Shown here piece by piece: positions 12,492 to 24,359 of a DNA stretch of 64,000 bases. The stretch's first letter is position 1; each line of letters begins with the position of its first letter. The stretch lies in contig JAQFVV010012490.1 of NCBI GenBank assembly GCA_028023455.1, positions 312,001 through 376,000 on the forward strand. Reading direction: 5' to 3'. Both the position numbers and the translations under genes were made by a program. The notes under the pieces are model-generated. The model worked only from the letters and a program-made list of their open reading frames with translations. It ran no database searches and was not told the DNA's origin. This DNA is from Epiperipatus broadwayi (taxonomy: Eukaryota; Onychophora; Udeonychophora; Euonychophora; Peripatidae).

Positions 12492-14530
12492 TGACTAAGC
12501 ACCTTTGTGCAAGGTAAATTTTGGTGCCCCCCCTCCCAATTTAATGAAATCAAAATTGTAAATTAAGATACTTTTCCAGCACTTTCGCAAGAAAAACTTA
12601 TTAGTCATTTAATGTGTTCAGTAAAATACTTTGTATTTTATTCATTTTTATAAAATAAACATGGAGACTAAAATACATGCTAAAATAAAACATTAATTAG
12701 ACTTGCCGTGTCATCTTTATTAAAAATGTTTCCATTAAATTTTTTTAAAATAAATCAGTTTTTATGTAAAATAATAGTATTGAAAACACTGCATTGCTCC
12801 CCTCCTCTTCTTGGGCCGGCTCATATTAAATAATATGTTAGTTACATGGTTATTAAATCTTATGTATATCCAGAACATGATTCTTTGGAAGCTCTGTCCT
12901 TCATAGCAAGAAGCAGAGCTTGATACCTAGCTTATCTCCTTATTCTTTCTTAATCAATATATAGATCAACTTTAACCAGCAAGTAATTTGTTTGAAAACC
13001 TGAAAATCTCTCATGCATAAACTTATTCACATTCCCTATTAACAAAATTATATTTCTTTAATAATATATTTACACTAATACTACTATTTAATTTTTTATC
13101 TGATGTTATTCCACTATCAAAAACTATATATATATAGTTCGATATTTTAAATTTTCTTACTTATATTGTTTATATTCTAATAGTTGTCTTTTTTATTATT
13201 TTTAAATTTTATAATAATTTTAGATTTGAAACACCATTACATAAGCAGAGAAGTTAATATAGTCAATATCTTACATTACCATACCAACAATCAGATTGAG
13301 ATTGTCTATAAATACACAAACAACGGCCACCTTTCAAGACCATTGCACTTGCTTCACAACTGGTAGAATCAAAATACTTCTGTGGATACTTTTATTTATA
13401 CTTGGTATACATCCCCAGGTGCCATCCAGTCAATTTGACTGGAATATCTACAAAAGATCTTAAATGTTCCAAGTGCTTGATTCCACAACTAACTCAAATG
13501 AACAAGAAACAACATAACTTAGGCTATCCAACAATACATATTTAAACACAAACATTATAATTGACATTTTATCTTAATCAAATGCTATACGGTGATGTAC
13601 AGAAAGGGAGAATTTAGACCAAATTAACATATTAAAACATTTATTTGCAAACAAAAAAATGTAACAAAAAATAAAACTATATCCTAACTATTCAGTATAG
13701 TTAAATCTACTTTAAAATAGGTAGTAAGAATTTAACCATTTCTAATTTATGGAAATTCATTATTTATGTCTAGACTTTGAATTAATTTCCCATATCGTTT
13801 TTCTGTATTTTTATTGATCATCCACTTTCTGAGTTTGTGAATGGCATTCTTGAATAGGTTTCTTAGTTTCTTTTAATGACTTGTTGCTTCGTTCCGGTGC
13901 TACATATATCTTTATGGCCTTTTTCAGCAGTAGTCTCTTCAATAATGGCAGGTAGATATCTCAACAAATGGGAGGTCAAGAATTTTTGTCACACTTCAGG
14001 CTATCAACTGCACAGGAACTAAGCAATTAAAACCAAATGAATCAATCTGTTGAGTTTAGTACTGCATGGTGATGTCAGGGTGTCCACATAAATAGTTATT
14101 CATCACTGAAGGATGAATAGTCGACAAAATTCAGCAGGTAGATAAGTCAATAGAAATTAATGTAACTAGCAACAGCTGAATCAAATTAACAGGATCAGAA
14201 TCAAAACAGCAGCATAACATCAGAATTCTAATGAAAATTTAGTAACCTTTATATTAACCTTTTTTATTTTAATTACAGTAGTGCTTATCTAATCAGTTGG
14301 ATTATTGTTTTCCAGTAAAACAATCCTTTCTTGATCAATTTACAAAATTACTTTAATCATCGATTAAATCGTATTTTTCTCTAATTAAATAATTTTAGGC
14401 AATAATTCTGTATAATTATTTACATTACAATTCTCTTGTTCTTTCTTTACAGTTAATGTTTTAGTTTAAATTATTCCATCAAATAACTTTATCTTTAAGT
14501 TATCTTTACACAATTAGTTTTATTTGCATT
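12492..14530. other. Non-coding stretch
   Basis: No recognisable gene. A patch at 12480-12560 and another at 12790-12830 are less AT-rich but give no protein match. The minus strand of 13750-13960 has a weak lysine-rich reading frame with stops, similar in flavour to the acidic frames at 17.7 and 50 kb, but too broken to call. Confidence 0.5.
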
Positions 14531-14534
14531 GTGC

Positions 14535-14545
14535 AACATTTTGGA
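14535..14545. repeat. Left target duplication of the tRNA-like insert
   Basis: AACATTTTGGA occurs here and again at 14643-14653, bracketing the tRNA-like sequence and its poly(A) tract (poly-T on the plus strand). Confidence 0.7.
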
Positions 14546-14565
14546 CTTTTTTTTTTTTGTCAGAT

Positions 14566-14636
14566 GCGTTGACCGGGAAGCGAACCCGGGCCAGCTGCTT
14601 GGAAGGTAGCTATGCTAACGGTTAGGCCACCAACAC
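14566..14636 (-). tRNA. tRNA-Gly(UCC)-like sequence, probably a retroposed pseudogene
   Basis: The minus strand folds as a cloverleaf of 71 nt. The acceptor GTGTTGG pairs with TCAACGC (two G-U pairs), the anticodon loop CTTCCAA gives UCC, and a perfect T arm CCGGG-TTCGCTT-CCCGG holds a near-consensus B box. The wording matches animal tRNA-Gly(UCC). Against function: the anticodon stem has an A-C mismatch, the D arm is unusual, and the sequence is followed by ATCTGAC and an A12 tract and flanked by 11-bp direct repeats (AACATTTTGGA). These are marks of insertion through an RNA copy. No genomic CCA is seen. It is best read as a tRNA-derived mini-SINE or retropseudogene. Confidence 0.72.
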
Positions 14637-14642
14637 TTGACA

Positions 14643-14653
14643 AACATTTTGGA
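14643..14653. repeat. Right target duplication of the tRNA-like insert
   Basis: Second copy of AACATTTTGGA, matching 14535-14545. Confidence 0.7.
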
Positions 14654-14919
14654 ATTTGGACTTTTATTTAAAAGAAAAGCCATTTCCTTTAAATAGTAAA
14701 TTTTTTTAAAATTTTTAAATTACATTATACTTTAATTTTTTCCCCATTTCTCATTTTTATTTTAATTTGAGTTTTAAATACAGAATTTTATTTTTCCTTT
14801 TTGTTTACTTCCTGACTTTTGATCTATTCTAAACTCTCATTTTCTTTATTAACTAATCTTTTTTATTAGTAAAATAAATAATACATTGTAAATTTTTTTT
14901 CTTCTGAATTTTTTTTAAT

Positions 14920-15033
14920 GAGATTAAATCTTTAACTAATATGCACAGTATATGTGAAAGAAAGGGAAAGCAAATTTCTACCTTAATTGTTTTACAATGC
15001 AATGAGAGTATTTATGAAGCTTAACTGCAAATG
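14920..15033. repeat. Fragment of repeat Y
   Basis: This 114-bp block (TGAGATTAAATCTTTAACTA to AACTGCAAATGG) is nearly identical to 19750-19862 and more distantly related to 16330-16440, so at least three copies of this segment exist in the window. Confidence 0.82.
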
Positions 15034-16129
15034 GACCACCAAACTAGGCCAATTTTAATCATTTATTTTCATTCAATAATAAAAAATTCCCATGAAGTTT
15101 ATTAGGAATTAAATAATTTAGCATATAATAATAATATCTTTAAAAGTTATGTTTTTTACTCATTGTTTTTTTTTAAATATGAACCATAGCGTGGATTATA
15201 GACCAATTGTGAGGTTTTAACTAAGAATGCATTCAAGAAAAAGCTGTTTAGTAAAACGTAAAAAGATAATATGTCATCTAAAAATAGATATTGTTATTAA
15301 AAATAGGAAATGCTATTTAGTAAAATGTGTAAAAAGATAATATGAGATAACAAAAAAGAGAAAGATAATACCATTAAAAAAATGTTAGCACAATATAGCA
15401 TCAAACCCAGACCTGGCATTTCAGGGACAACACTATATCATTATTCTCAAGTAAACAACACATTTAAAATTTATAAAACATTTTTGATAAAGATAATTTC
15501 ATCTTATGCAAATTTTAAAATGTTATTTTTTTACATAAACTTAATATTTTCTCTAGCTTTACATCTACTAAAGTAGGCGGTTATGAACTATTAATATTAG
15601 GATATTTAAATAAAAATGATTGTGAAATCTAAACATTTTTATTTACATATAAATTATAGTGGCAAAAGGGCATTGGCCTGTTCGATTTTGTACAATGATA
15701 AGTGTATATATGAAACATATTTTGAGAACAACTGCCACAATAAGTTTAAATAAAAAATATTTCTCTTATGTTTAAATAATAAATATTTACAATTAGAATG
15801 AATTTCTACAAATACAGAAATCTAAACATTTACATATGTTTTATTAATTATCATGAAAAAATATCAGTCTGTTTGGTTTAGTGTAATGATGAGTATATAT
15901 GTAGTGTATTTCAAACTCTTACTAGAAATTTGAAGTTTGTGTGTCGCAAATAAGTTTGAGTAAAGAAGTATTCTTCTTATATTTAAATAAAAAAAATATT
16001 TATACTCTGAATGTATTTCTAACAATGAAATGATTCAAAAATGTAAATAATTTTATTTACATATAAATTTTATTATCTTATTCCCAGTAGTGAAGTGTCT
16101 TTGTGCCTTGCATACCCACACATGGCAGC

Positions 16130-17440
16130 AAGGTTCATTTGCATTCAAATGAACTTGATCTAATTTAAAATAAACATGTAACTAAAAATACTAATAATTG
16201 TATTACGTTCATCTTTTTTTTAACACCTGGACACTAAATATTTTACAAGCGTGCACATTTATGTTTAAAATTAATATTACACCTTTGATTATTTATCTAC
16301 TTGACAATTTTCACATAAAAGGAAAATTTTTTCTTAACAAGATAAACCATTAACTAACAAGTATATATAAAAGGAAGAGAAAACTAATTTCTATCTTGGC
16401 CTTTTTATAATGCAGCTACAATATTTATAAAGCTTACATTCACCTCAATTAATTAAATAATACTATATAAACACTCTACATAATAACAATTTGTTAGAAT
16501 TAAATATATCAAGAAGTCATAAAAATAAACTTCGAATGGATTAATACATTAATAACAACACTCTATACAGATTTTCTTAAAACTTATGCAGCAAAAATTC
16601 TGAAGCTGGCCTTCTCTACAGTTCATTGAGAATGTTTTTTTTGTCTTGTATTGATTCCATTTATAAGTTGCATAGTGTCCTTCAACAGTTATTTCCTGTT
16701 TTAGAAATTTCAGGTTTAGGCTTTGTTTCTTCGTTTGGATTAGATTCCTTCAAAAATAAAATGGTCAGGTTGCACAGAGATCCATGTTTTACTTCAGATT
16801 CGATTTTTTCTACTCAGCCATCCTAATGACATTCAATGAAGCTTGATTAAAAAAGAATCCAGACATTAATTTTAAGAAAAATTGACAATATATAAATTTT
16901 TGATCTCCTTTTAAGATCTTTGCTCTTGTTTTTCACATCTTGAATATCTTATTTTCAATACCTTTATGACCTCATTTTATTTTAATTTCAAGTCTTTTAA
17001 AATCACTTTCATTATTTAGTTGATTGAACTTTCAAAATACTATGACAATATGACATTTAAAAATTTATTCTAACATAACATTTAACTACACCCATTAGTG
17101 TGTGAGCACAGATATTGATACATTTCAGTCATAAAAGTTATAAATTTTATATTACATGTAATACCTCTAACTTTTGAACTGCTATATTTAGCAATCCTCA
17201 CAACTCTGAAATCCAGTTTATAACCATGTGGAAGACCCCATGACTGACAACAAAATGAATGTCATTCATTTCAACTTCTCAAACTTTTAAACAAAAAAAT
17301 CCAAAAAATATTTTCTTGTATTAACTTTTTTCTTATCTATCTGGCATTTTGTAAGCTTTTTTATCCAGCTTATAAGTCACTCATATTTCTTTATAGTGAT
17401 TTGAGATTGTCCTTTATCCGGATATTCTTTCTTCTGTAGT
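16130..17440. repeat. Repeat Y, copy 1
   Basis: The block is collinear with 19560-20900. Shared blocks include ATTACGTTCATCTTTTTTT, TTGACTCTATACAT-type A/T blocks, AGGTTTAGGC, TTAGATTC, ATGACATTCAATGAAG and GACCTCATTTTATT. The copies are diverged with many small indels, so the duplication is old. No intact coding frame is present. The same order of blocks in both copies points to a tandem-like duplication of about 3.4 kb spacing or two insertions of one element. Confidence 0.78.
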
Positions 17441-17699
17441 AATTCTGGAAAATCTTAACTATTGTGTGAGAATAGTGTCTCTTTTCATTGCTAAATAAAA
17501 TTGTTGCTCTGCCTAAATTTTGCAAATCAGTATTCATAGTAGACAGATGGGTAAAAAGTTTCTTATGCACTAATTTGATGTTTAATTCAGGCTATTTGAT
17601 TTCTTTATCCAATACACTGCTCAGATTGGATAGCTAGTCCTCATTCGATTTTTGTTTTAACTTCATTTGATTTTGGACATACACAAGCCTTTGTTACAT

Positions 17700-18400
17700 T
17701 TGCTTTTGTCCTTTTACTATCTTCATCCTATTCTTTTGATCCATCTGATTTTTGTGGAAATATTTCAGTATTCTCATATTTGGATTTTTAGTTGTACTTG
17801 TTCACTTTCAATTTCTTTTAATAATTTCAGTTCACTATCATGATTTTGTTTTGTTTCAGCAGATTTATTGTTGACCATTTGATCTTTTGTTCAAACCTTT
17901 TCTTGCTCCATTTCTATTTTTTTCAATAGTTTTAATTCACTATCAACATATTAATTCAACAGGTTTATCCTCTGTCATTTGATTTAGCTTTAGTTCATTG
18001 TCTTCTGATTAGTTCTATTGTTTCTTCTTTAAGATGTATTTGCTTGTTTTCTATCTCTTCCTCCATTTCCTTTAGGTCATCTAACTTTTGGTCTAATTCA
18101 AGTGGTTCTTCAATTTTTGTTTTATCTGTCTCTATCAATCTTTAGGACCATTTATTTCATCTCTTTCAGTCTCATCTTGTTTTTCATTAATTAAATGAAG
18201 CTGCAAATTTCTTTTAATTTCAGATCCAATTGCTTACATAATTTGATTATTATTTGCATCAAGTCTGCTTCTGTAAATGTAGCCTTTTTTTTTAGACCTT
18301 TTCACAGATTCATTCTGTAATTTTTTTTCTTGATTTAAAGATTTTACTTTATGTTGCAATAAACTCATTATTTTCAATCTATTTATAACTGGATTCATCA
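17700..18400 (-). pseudogene. Remnant of an acidic, coiled-coil-like reading frame
   Basis: On the minus strand the sequence reads as Glu/Lys/Leu-rich peptide between stops, for example KIEEPLELDQKLDDLKEMEE and IENKQIHLKEETIELI. Two internally similar segments of the form SELKLLKEIE occur about 110 bp apart. The composition and heptad-like spacing suggest a decayed coiled-coil coding region, similar in style to the disrupted ORF inside the LTR element at 50 kb. I do not recognise the protein. Low-complexity AT-rich sequence could also give this look. Confidence 0.35.
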
Positions 18401-18619
18401 TCAATGCCTTATATCATTCCCTGGATCTCTTTGAAACCTGACAAGTACTAGAATACTATTTTCTGGACACATCTTCAGCTTTTTATATATAATTACTATA
18501 TAGAGGGATACAATGATTGCCTAATCCACTATACCATTCATCCTTATCACACAAATGAGTATTTACAATAGCTAAAGCTGAATTACTTAATCAAGCCTAC
18601 ACCCTGGGTGATCAAAAAT

Positions 18620-18663
18620 ATAGTGCCCAAATCAGTTTAAAAAGTAACTGATTTGGGCACTAT
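18620..18663. repeat. Perfect 18-bp hairpin
   Basis: ATAGTGCCCAAATCAGTT (18620-18637) is followed after an 8-nt loop by its exact reverse complement (18646-18663). Helitron ends carry such hairpins, but no CTRR end follows it and no partner end was found. Confidence 0.9.
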
Positions 18664-18799
18664 GTGATAATAAACATCAATAAATAAACACATTTTTTTA
18701 TAAATATATTTAAATGATTTGAAAATAAATTAATATAATGATGATGACCACTACACAGTCACTTTACAATACTTGACCAGATCACATAGAAATTAAGTT

Positions 18800-19560
18800 A
18801 TTCCTGATAAAATGGATCAGACAATATTACATATAAAGGAGTCAATATATTATTTAAAGGAAGTAACAACAATACTTTATTTACACAGTATCCCAATTGT
18901 TGATATATAATGCTCTTTTCCCTTAAACATGTTTATTATAGAATTAATGACACTTGAACAATCGTATTTACTTGATTGTTGCTTTAATAAGCTATTTCTC
19001 CTCTTTTATTTTTTAGTTCACATGCAAAGTGGAAAACAACAGCAATGATTTGCAAAGTGTCCCAGTTTTATTTTCATTAATTTTAAAACATTAATCTTTG
19101 GTTTACATATTATATTAATATACTTTTATGACAGAGTATATTTGCCATACAGTAAATTCCTGGCCTTTACACACTCTGGATATAATCCTAATGGTCGATC
19201 TTCACAAATATTTATTATCATAATATTCATAGCACATGTATCTAATATGGGATAATTATACCAATATATTTTTCTTACAAAGATAATTCTAGGAGTGGCC
19301 ACTTTAGGTTTGAATTAACAATAACAAAATAATTCTGTGAGGTGGTTAATAACATCCAACTATGATTTACTAGTAATATTATTTAATTGAGGTAGTGCTT
19401 TGGATCTGATCCCAAATTTATAAAACAAAACCATGAAGAAATCCACCATATAGATATAGTATGTAATAACCATTCAACAGTAATCTAACAATTATATGTA
19501 TGTAACAAGTTCTAACAAAATTCTAATTCACGCAATTAATACAAGGGTTCTTTATATACA
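18800..19560. repeat. Dispersed repeat X, copy 2 (uninterrupted)
   Basis: This is the homologue of 10320-10884 plus 12379-12490 and provides the pre-insertion order for that locus. It lies immediately before repeat Y copy 2, so X and Y may be parts of one larger element. No protein is visible. Confidence 0.8.
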
Positions 19561-20900
19561 AATGGACTCGATCAAATTTCAAAATAAACGTTTAACTTAA
19601 AATACCAATAATTATATTACGTTCATCTTTTTTTTTAACAGTTGGACACTTGAAATATTTTATAAGTGTACACATTTGTTTAAAATGAACATTACACCTT
19701 AAATTATTTATCTAGCTGACAAATTCCACATGAAAAGAAATTTTTTTTACTGAGATTAAATCTTTAACTAATATGTATATGTGAAAGAAAGGGAAAGCAA
19801 ATTTCTATCTTAATTGTTTTACAATGCAGTGAGAATATTTATGAAGCTTAACTGCAAATGGTATTTTTTTTAACAAAACATCAATTAATTATATTATATA
19901 AACTCTATACATAATAATTTGTTAGAACTAAATAAAAATAAAGAGGTCATAAAAATAAACCTCGAATGGATTATACATTAGCATAGCAGTTTAAACAGGT
20001 TTTTTTAAAACTTTTTGCAGCAGCATTTTGAAGCCAGACTTCTATATAGTTCAAGAGAGTTTTCTTTTCAGTCTAATCTTTTTTGCATGATTCAATGTAT
20101 GGATTCTATTTATTAAGTTCCATAATATCCTTTAACAATCTCCTGCCTTTGAAATTTGAGGTTTAGGCATCATGTCTTCATTTCACTTAGATTCTTTGAA
20201 AATAGTAGTCAGGTTCACAGATTCAGATTATACTTCAGGCAGTTGGTGGTTTTTCTATTCAGTTATTCTTATGACATTCAATGAAGTTTGATTAAAACAA
20301 GAATCCAGCATAATTTCAAGAAAAATAGGCTATATATAAGTTTTGACTTCTTGTTTTTAATCTTTGCTCTTATTTTTCATACCTTTTATAATATATTTTC
20401 AACACCTTTATGACCTCATTTTATTCTAATTACAAGAATTTTAAAAACATCATTATTTAATTGACTGAACTTTCAAAACACTGTAATTATTGAATTGCTT
20501 GAAATTCTCTCTCATTTCTAAATCTATCTCAAAATAGGCTTAATTTTGTTTATTCACTAATTTTAATTATTTAAAATCTATTTTTTCACACTAGTATTTT
20601 CAAAACATTCCATATATTCTTTCATAAGTTTTAACACAATTTATAGAATTTACTAGTTTCTCTTAAATTTAAACATTTTAAACAAACCTATTACATTATT
20701 TAATATACATTCAATAATTTATTCTAACATTTGGATATATCTATTATTATTAAATTTAATACCTCATTTTTTTAATATTTGAACTGCTATATTAAGCAAT
20801 ACACAAATTTGAAAAACAGCTCACAACTATGTGGAAGAATTCACTGTTGATAATGAAATGAATATTATTGGTCATTTCAATATAGGTGATGAATACCTTT
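19560..20900. repeat. Repeat Y, copy 2
   Basis: The block is homologous to 16130-17440, and its 19750-19862 segment also matches 14920-15033. It follows directly on repeat X copy 2. Confidence 0.78.
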
Positions 20901-21094
20901 AAAAATAAATTTGTATTATGTACCACACATGATAAGAGATTTTTAGATTTTCTGCCATATTTTGTTCCAAGTTCCTTCATTTATATTGCATATAATAGCT
21001 TGTAATTTGTTGATAAAGTTTGGCTTCATTAGAATATACAGTATATTATTTTAATAAACTGTAAGTTGACAGTATTTTTCATATGCACATATAT

Positions 21095-21240
21095 TGTACT
21101 AGTCAGATTTGTATGCTCATTCAACAAGACCCAGAATCTGAGCAAAAATACTTCAAATCCAGTCATGCCCGAGATATACAGGTGAGGAACAATTGTGGAT
21201 TCTAACCTATTTGCCTATTCCCTAAATCTGTAACACCATG
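21095..21240. repeat. Fragment related to the LTR ends at 45.9 and 53.1 kb
   Basis: TGTACTAGTC followed by CATTCAACAAGACC, AGCAAAA, ACAAGAT-like blocks and TCTAACCTATTTGCCTA aligns with the first ~135 bases of both LTR copies (TGTGCCAGTC, CATTCAACAAGACC, CCTAACCTATTTGCCT). It starts at the same boundary as the LTRs, which supports that boundary as a real element end. How far the homology runs to the right is unclear. Confidence 0.7.
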
Positions 21241-23395
21241 AACAGCATCTCTGGCGATAAAATGGAATTTAATTCATTCCAGTTCCAGAGACACAGCAGA
21301 GAGACATGATATTAAGACTATTGATGACTAACTAGCTAGACAGTGATGCAGACTAACAATTAAATAACACTTAAGATGTGCAGATTAAGTAATAAAAGAA
21401 TTGATAGATGGCATAAGTGAGATAAACTAAGCAAAGAACTTAAGATAAAATAAAACTATATGTAATGAGCATGGTCTTAGGTAACCCAGGAAGAATGAAT
21501 TATTGTATAATGAAATGTTACATAAAACTAAGGGTTAAATTAAATAATGATTCGAACTATTGAAAAATTATATATATATATAAATTTTAATAATTACATT
21601 GTCAGAAGCTTATATAAATATGTGTTATATTTAACAATTCATGCAAAAGATGTAACATTGCTTATTTACAGGTATATAATTTGTCATTATGGGGATCTCA
21701 TAATGATATGAGGTTAATGTCGCAATTGATGCGGATAGAGGTACAATAATAAAATGCGGTCTTAATATGCCAATATTAATTAAATAATCTTTCACATAAT
21801 AGTTTAACAATATTAACGCTATATTAGAATTGAGACAAATAAGTAATTAATGACCATCGAAATGTACATCAATAATTAAGTTATTGTTGTTTACAATTAT
21901 AGCTGAATAATATACATATGATCAATGCCACTTCTCTCATAAATGAAACATATACATAGCAATAATAATAATACAATCAATGCCGTTTCTAGCATTTGTG
22001 GATTATTCATATGAGAGACAGTAAGATAATTTACAATAAGCACGATAAGAATATGTTGCCACTTGCATATTTTATATAACAAGCTTTTATTCATACATAA
22101 CTTTATAGAATTGATCAATATTAAATAATGAGTAAAAAATTATTGACGCATCTGGGAATCGTTCATTTTAAAGGGTAGATAGCTTAATGCAAGCTTGAAC
22201 GTGAGATTCTAAATATAAATAAATTAATGACTAACGAATAGTTTAGTATTCTCACAGCATTATGACTTATAGTTATTACATAGGCGTGAATATACAAGTG
22301 ATGCTAGCATGAATGGCAGTAAGAAAAGGGTTGAGATGTTTCATCATTTTATTTAAGAAAGGAGTATGTCCGCGATTCTGGTGGATTCATATCTCAAGAT
22401 GGGGTAGGTAGGAAGATGCAATCTGCTGGCTGTCCCGAGTTCAACCCACGCAGAGCATTCTCTACTTTAACCAATAGTTATAGAGCGTATACACATACCC
22501 TGACTAGAATGAAGTATAACGAAAGAGATAGACTCGGAGTTCCTGACAATCTCCAAAATGACAAAGCAAAATATAAATCGAAAATAACACTGGCATCTGC
22601 TAGCAACACTGAGATAAGTAAATACGTCACTAATGACGGCATGAATTAAAGCCTAAATTAAATCTAATATGTGTAATAGCATGAACAGTTAGTAAACCAT
22701 GTTATAATAATAACTTATTAAATAGCTACATGAATGTCATAATAAGAAGAGTGGATTATCCCTTTACAAAACGAGTCCTGTTTACGTTGAAGTAAGCAAT
22801 AAGATTTTACAATAAAAAGCATGCTCATAAGGCATTACAAATAAGTAGTGATTTTATTATAATCACAGGACTGATAGGCATTAAACTAATATGTAATATT
22901 TAAAAATATGATTTAGTTGATAGCGTTAATAACTAACATAAAACGAGTATCATTAATAAAGATAGCATTATGACAATCTGCCATTAAACATATAAAATTA
23001 TTTAATCATTTTTCAACCTAGCGAGTGAGTACTTTTATAATGAAATTGAAATAAATTAATTACCCCCCCCCCCCAAGCTGGGAGTTCTTATACAATTAGA
23101 TATATTCGCAAGGTTGGGTAAGATTGGCATATCAATTTAAAGTTAAATCAAAATACATAAACATGAAATAATATTAATTTAGAAAATATACAACACTCAA
23201 GTAAAGGAAAAGCGAAACTGATGGAAGACATTGCATATTGATTTCATAGGATTATAGAGAGTCATAAAACAAATGATTAAAATAGATATAACTGGCACTA
23301 CATCACCAGTATTAAATAGACAAAGAATTACATTATGAGATTAATACTAATAATTCTGTGCTAACACACTTGTTAGAGAAGTTTAATTTTGTTTA
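21241..23395. other. Non-coding stretch, family unknown
   Basis: The part nearest 21.3 kb may continue the LTR-like fragment. Sequence at 22330-22620 is less AT-rich and includes a 77-codon frame starting at 22416, but it resembles no known protein. A run of 12 C lies at 23063-23074. Confidence 0.45.
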
Positions 23396-23403
23396 TATAC
23401 ACT

Positions 23404-23450
23404 AAGCACTTTCGAAGTTCTTAGGCTTCATATTGATAGCTGAGTGCAGT
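23404..23450 (-). other. Terminal-repeat hairpin of Penelope-like element 1
   Basis: On the minus strand ATATGAAG...CTTCGAAAGTGCTTAG forms a 4-bp stem (GAAG/CTTC) followed by GAAA. Related sequences lie at 31830-31875 (minus) and 32545-32590 (plus), where the stem bases change but stay complementary (AAG/CTT, GAG/CTC). Confidence 0.55.
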
Positions 23451-23599
23451 CAATTGCAATGAGGAGGAGTATTGTAATTTATGAAAATTAGTTTGCTGTT
23501 CGTTAGTTATAGGTCATGGCATTTTCTTTTGTTTTGATTAATTTGTCCATCTTTTTGAAATGGTAAAACAGATGTCCTTCCTATTTATAGAATTAATAT

Positions 23600-23990
23600 C
23601 ATTATTTATAAAGTATGCCTCTTTAATTTTATGCCTATGGTCATTTCTCTACATACTATTTTGGGTTGATGGGTTCAAATCTGTGTCCAGTGGGTTTTTC
23701 CATGTTCTAAAAATACTGATGTGGTCTCTTTATTGTTGAGTGTTCTTCTATACATACATGGGTTGTGGTGCTCTATTTGTGATGGTTGTTTTTGTTTCTC
23801 CATAATACAAGGTCCTGCAACTGGCCTGAGGGCACTGGATTTGATATACAACCTGAGGTGTTGTTTTTGTGTCTAATTTGTCTTTTGAATTGTTTATGAG
23901 TCTATTGGTGTTTGCAGAAGTGTGGAAGCCTACTAAAAATTCTTTTGATAGTGTTTTCGCTAAGTGTTTAGCCATGTTTGGGATATATGG
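23600..23990 (-). pseudogene. GIY-YIG endonuclease domain of Penelope-like element 1
   Basis: A minus-strand frame of 75 codons (23975-23748) holds the junction IPYIPNMAKHLAKTLSKEF, then VVYQIQCPQ (GIY position) and TLYYGETKTTITNR (YIG position, with the conserved GET and Arg). After a stop, weaker matches (THW, then KEAYFIN) follow in other frames, where the catalytic Glu of the family would lie. The domain nicks target DNA for Penelope-like insertion. The Cys-containing spacer between the two half-motifs is typical of the family. Confidence 0.82.
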
Positions 23991-24359
23991 TATGGTTATT
24001 TGTGGTTTGTTATTTCTAATTCTATCTTGCTGGTTTATTTTTGCTTGGAATCATGCTATTCTTTGGGTTATTCTTCTGTATTTATAGCCAACTGATATTA
24101 GTTCTTTGATGTACTTTAATATGTTAGCTCTTCTGTCTGTGTGGAATTTGCATAAATAATTATTTCTATGTAGAAATGCATTTAATCTGGCATATTTGTG
24201 TAAGTTGGGTGCTATAGCACTCTGATGCATATCCTCTAATTTCCAGGGGTTTGATGGTCGTGGTAATTTAATTGTGAATCTTCGTTTTGTATGTGTAAGT
24301 CCAGATATTGTAGATAGTGTTGTTCATTCTTCCACATTGTATTTAGTATGAGCTTAGGT

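Noticed and set aside
22416-22649. 77-codon ORF in less AT-rich sequence
   Set aside because: No family resemblance, signal peptide or splice context; left as unassigned.
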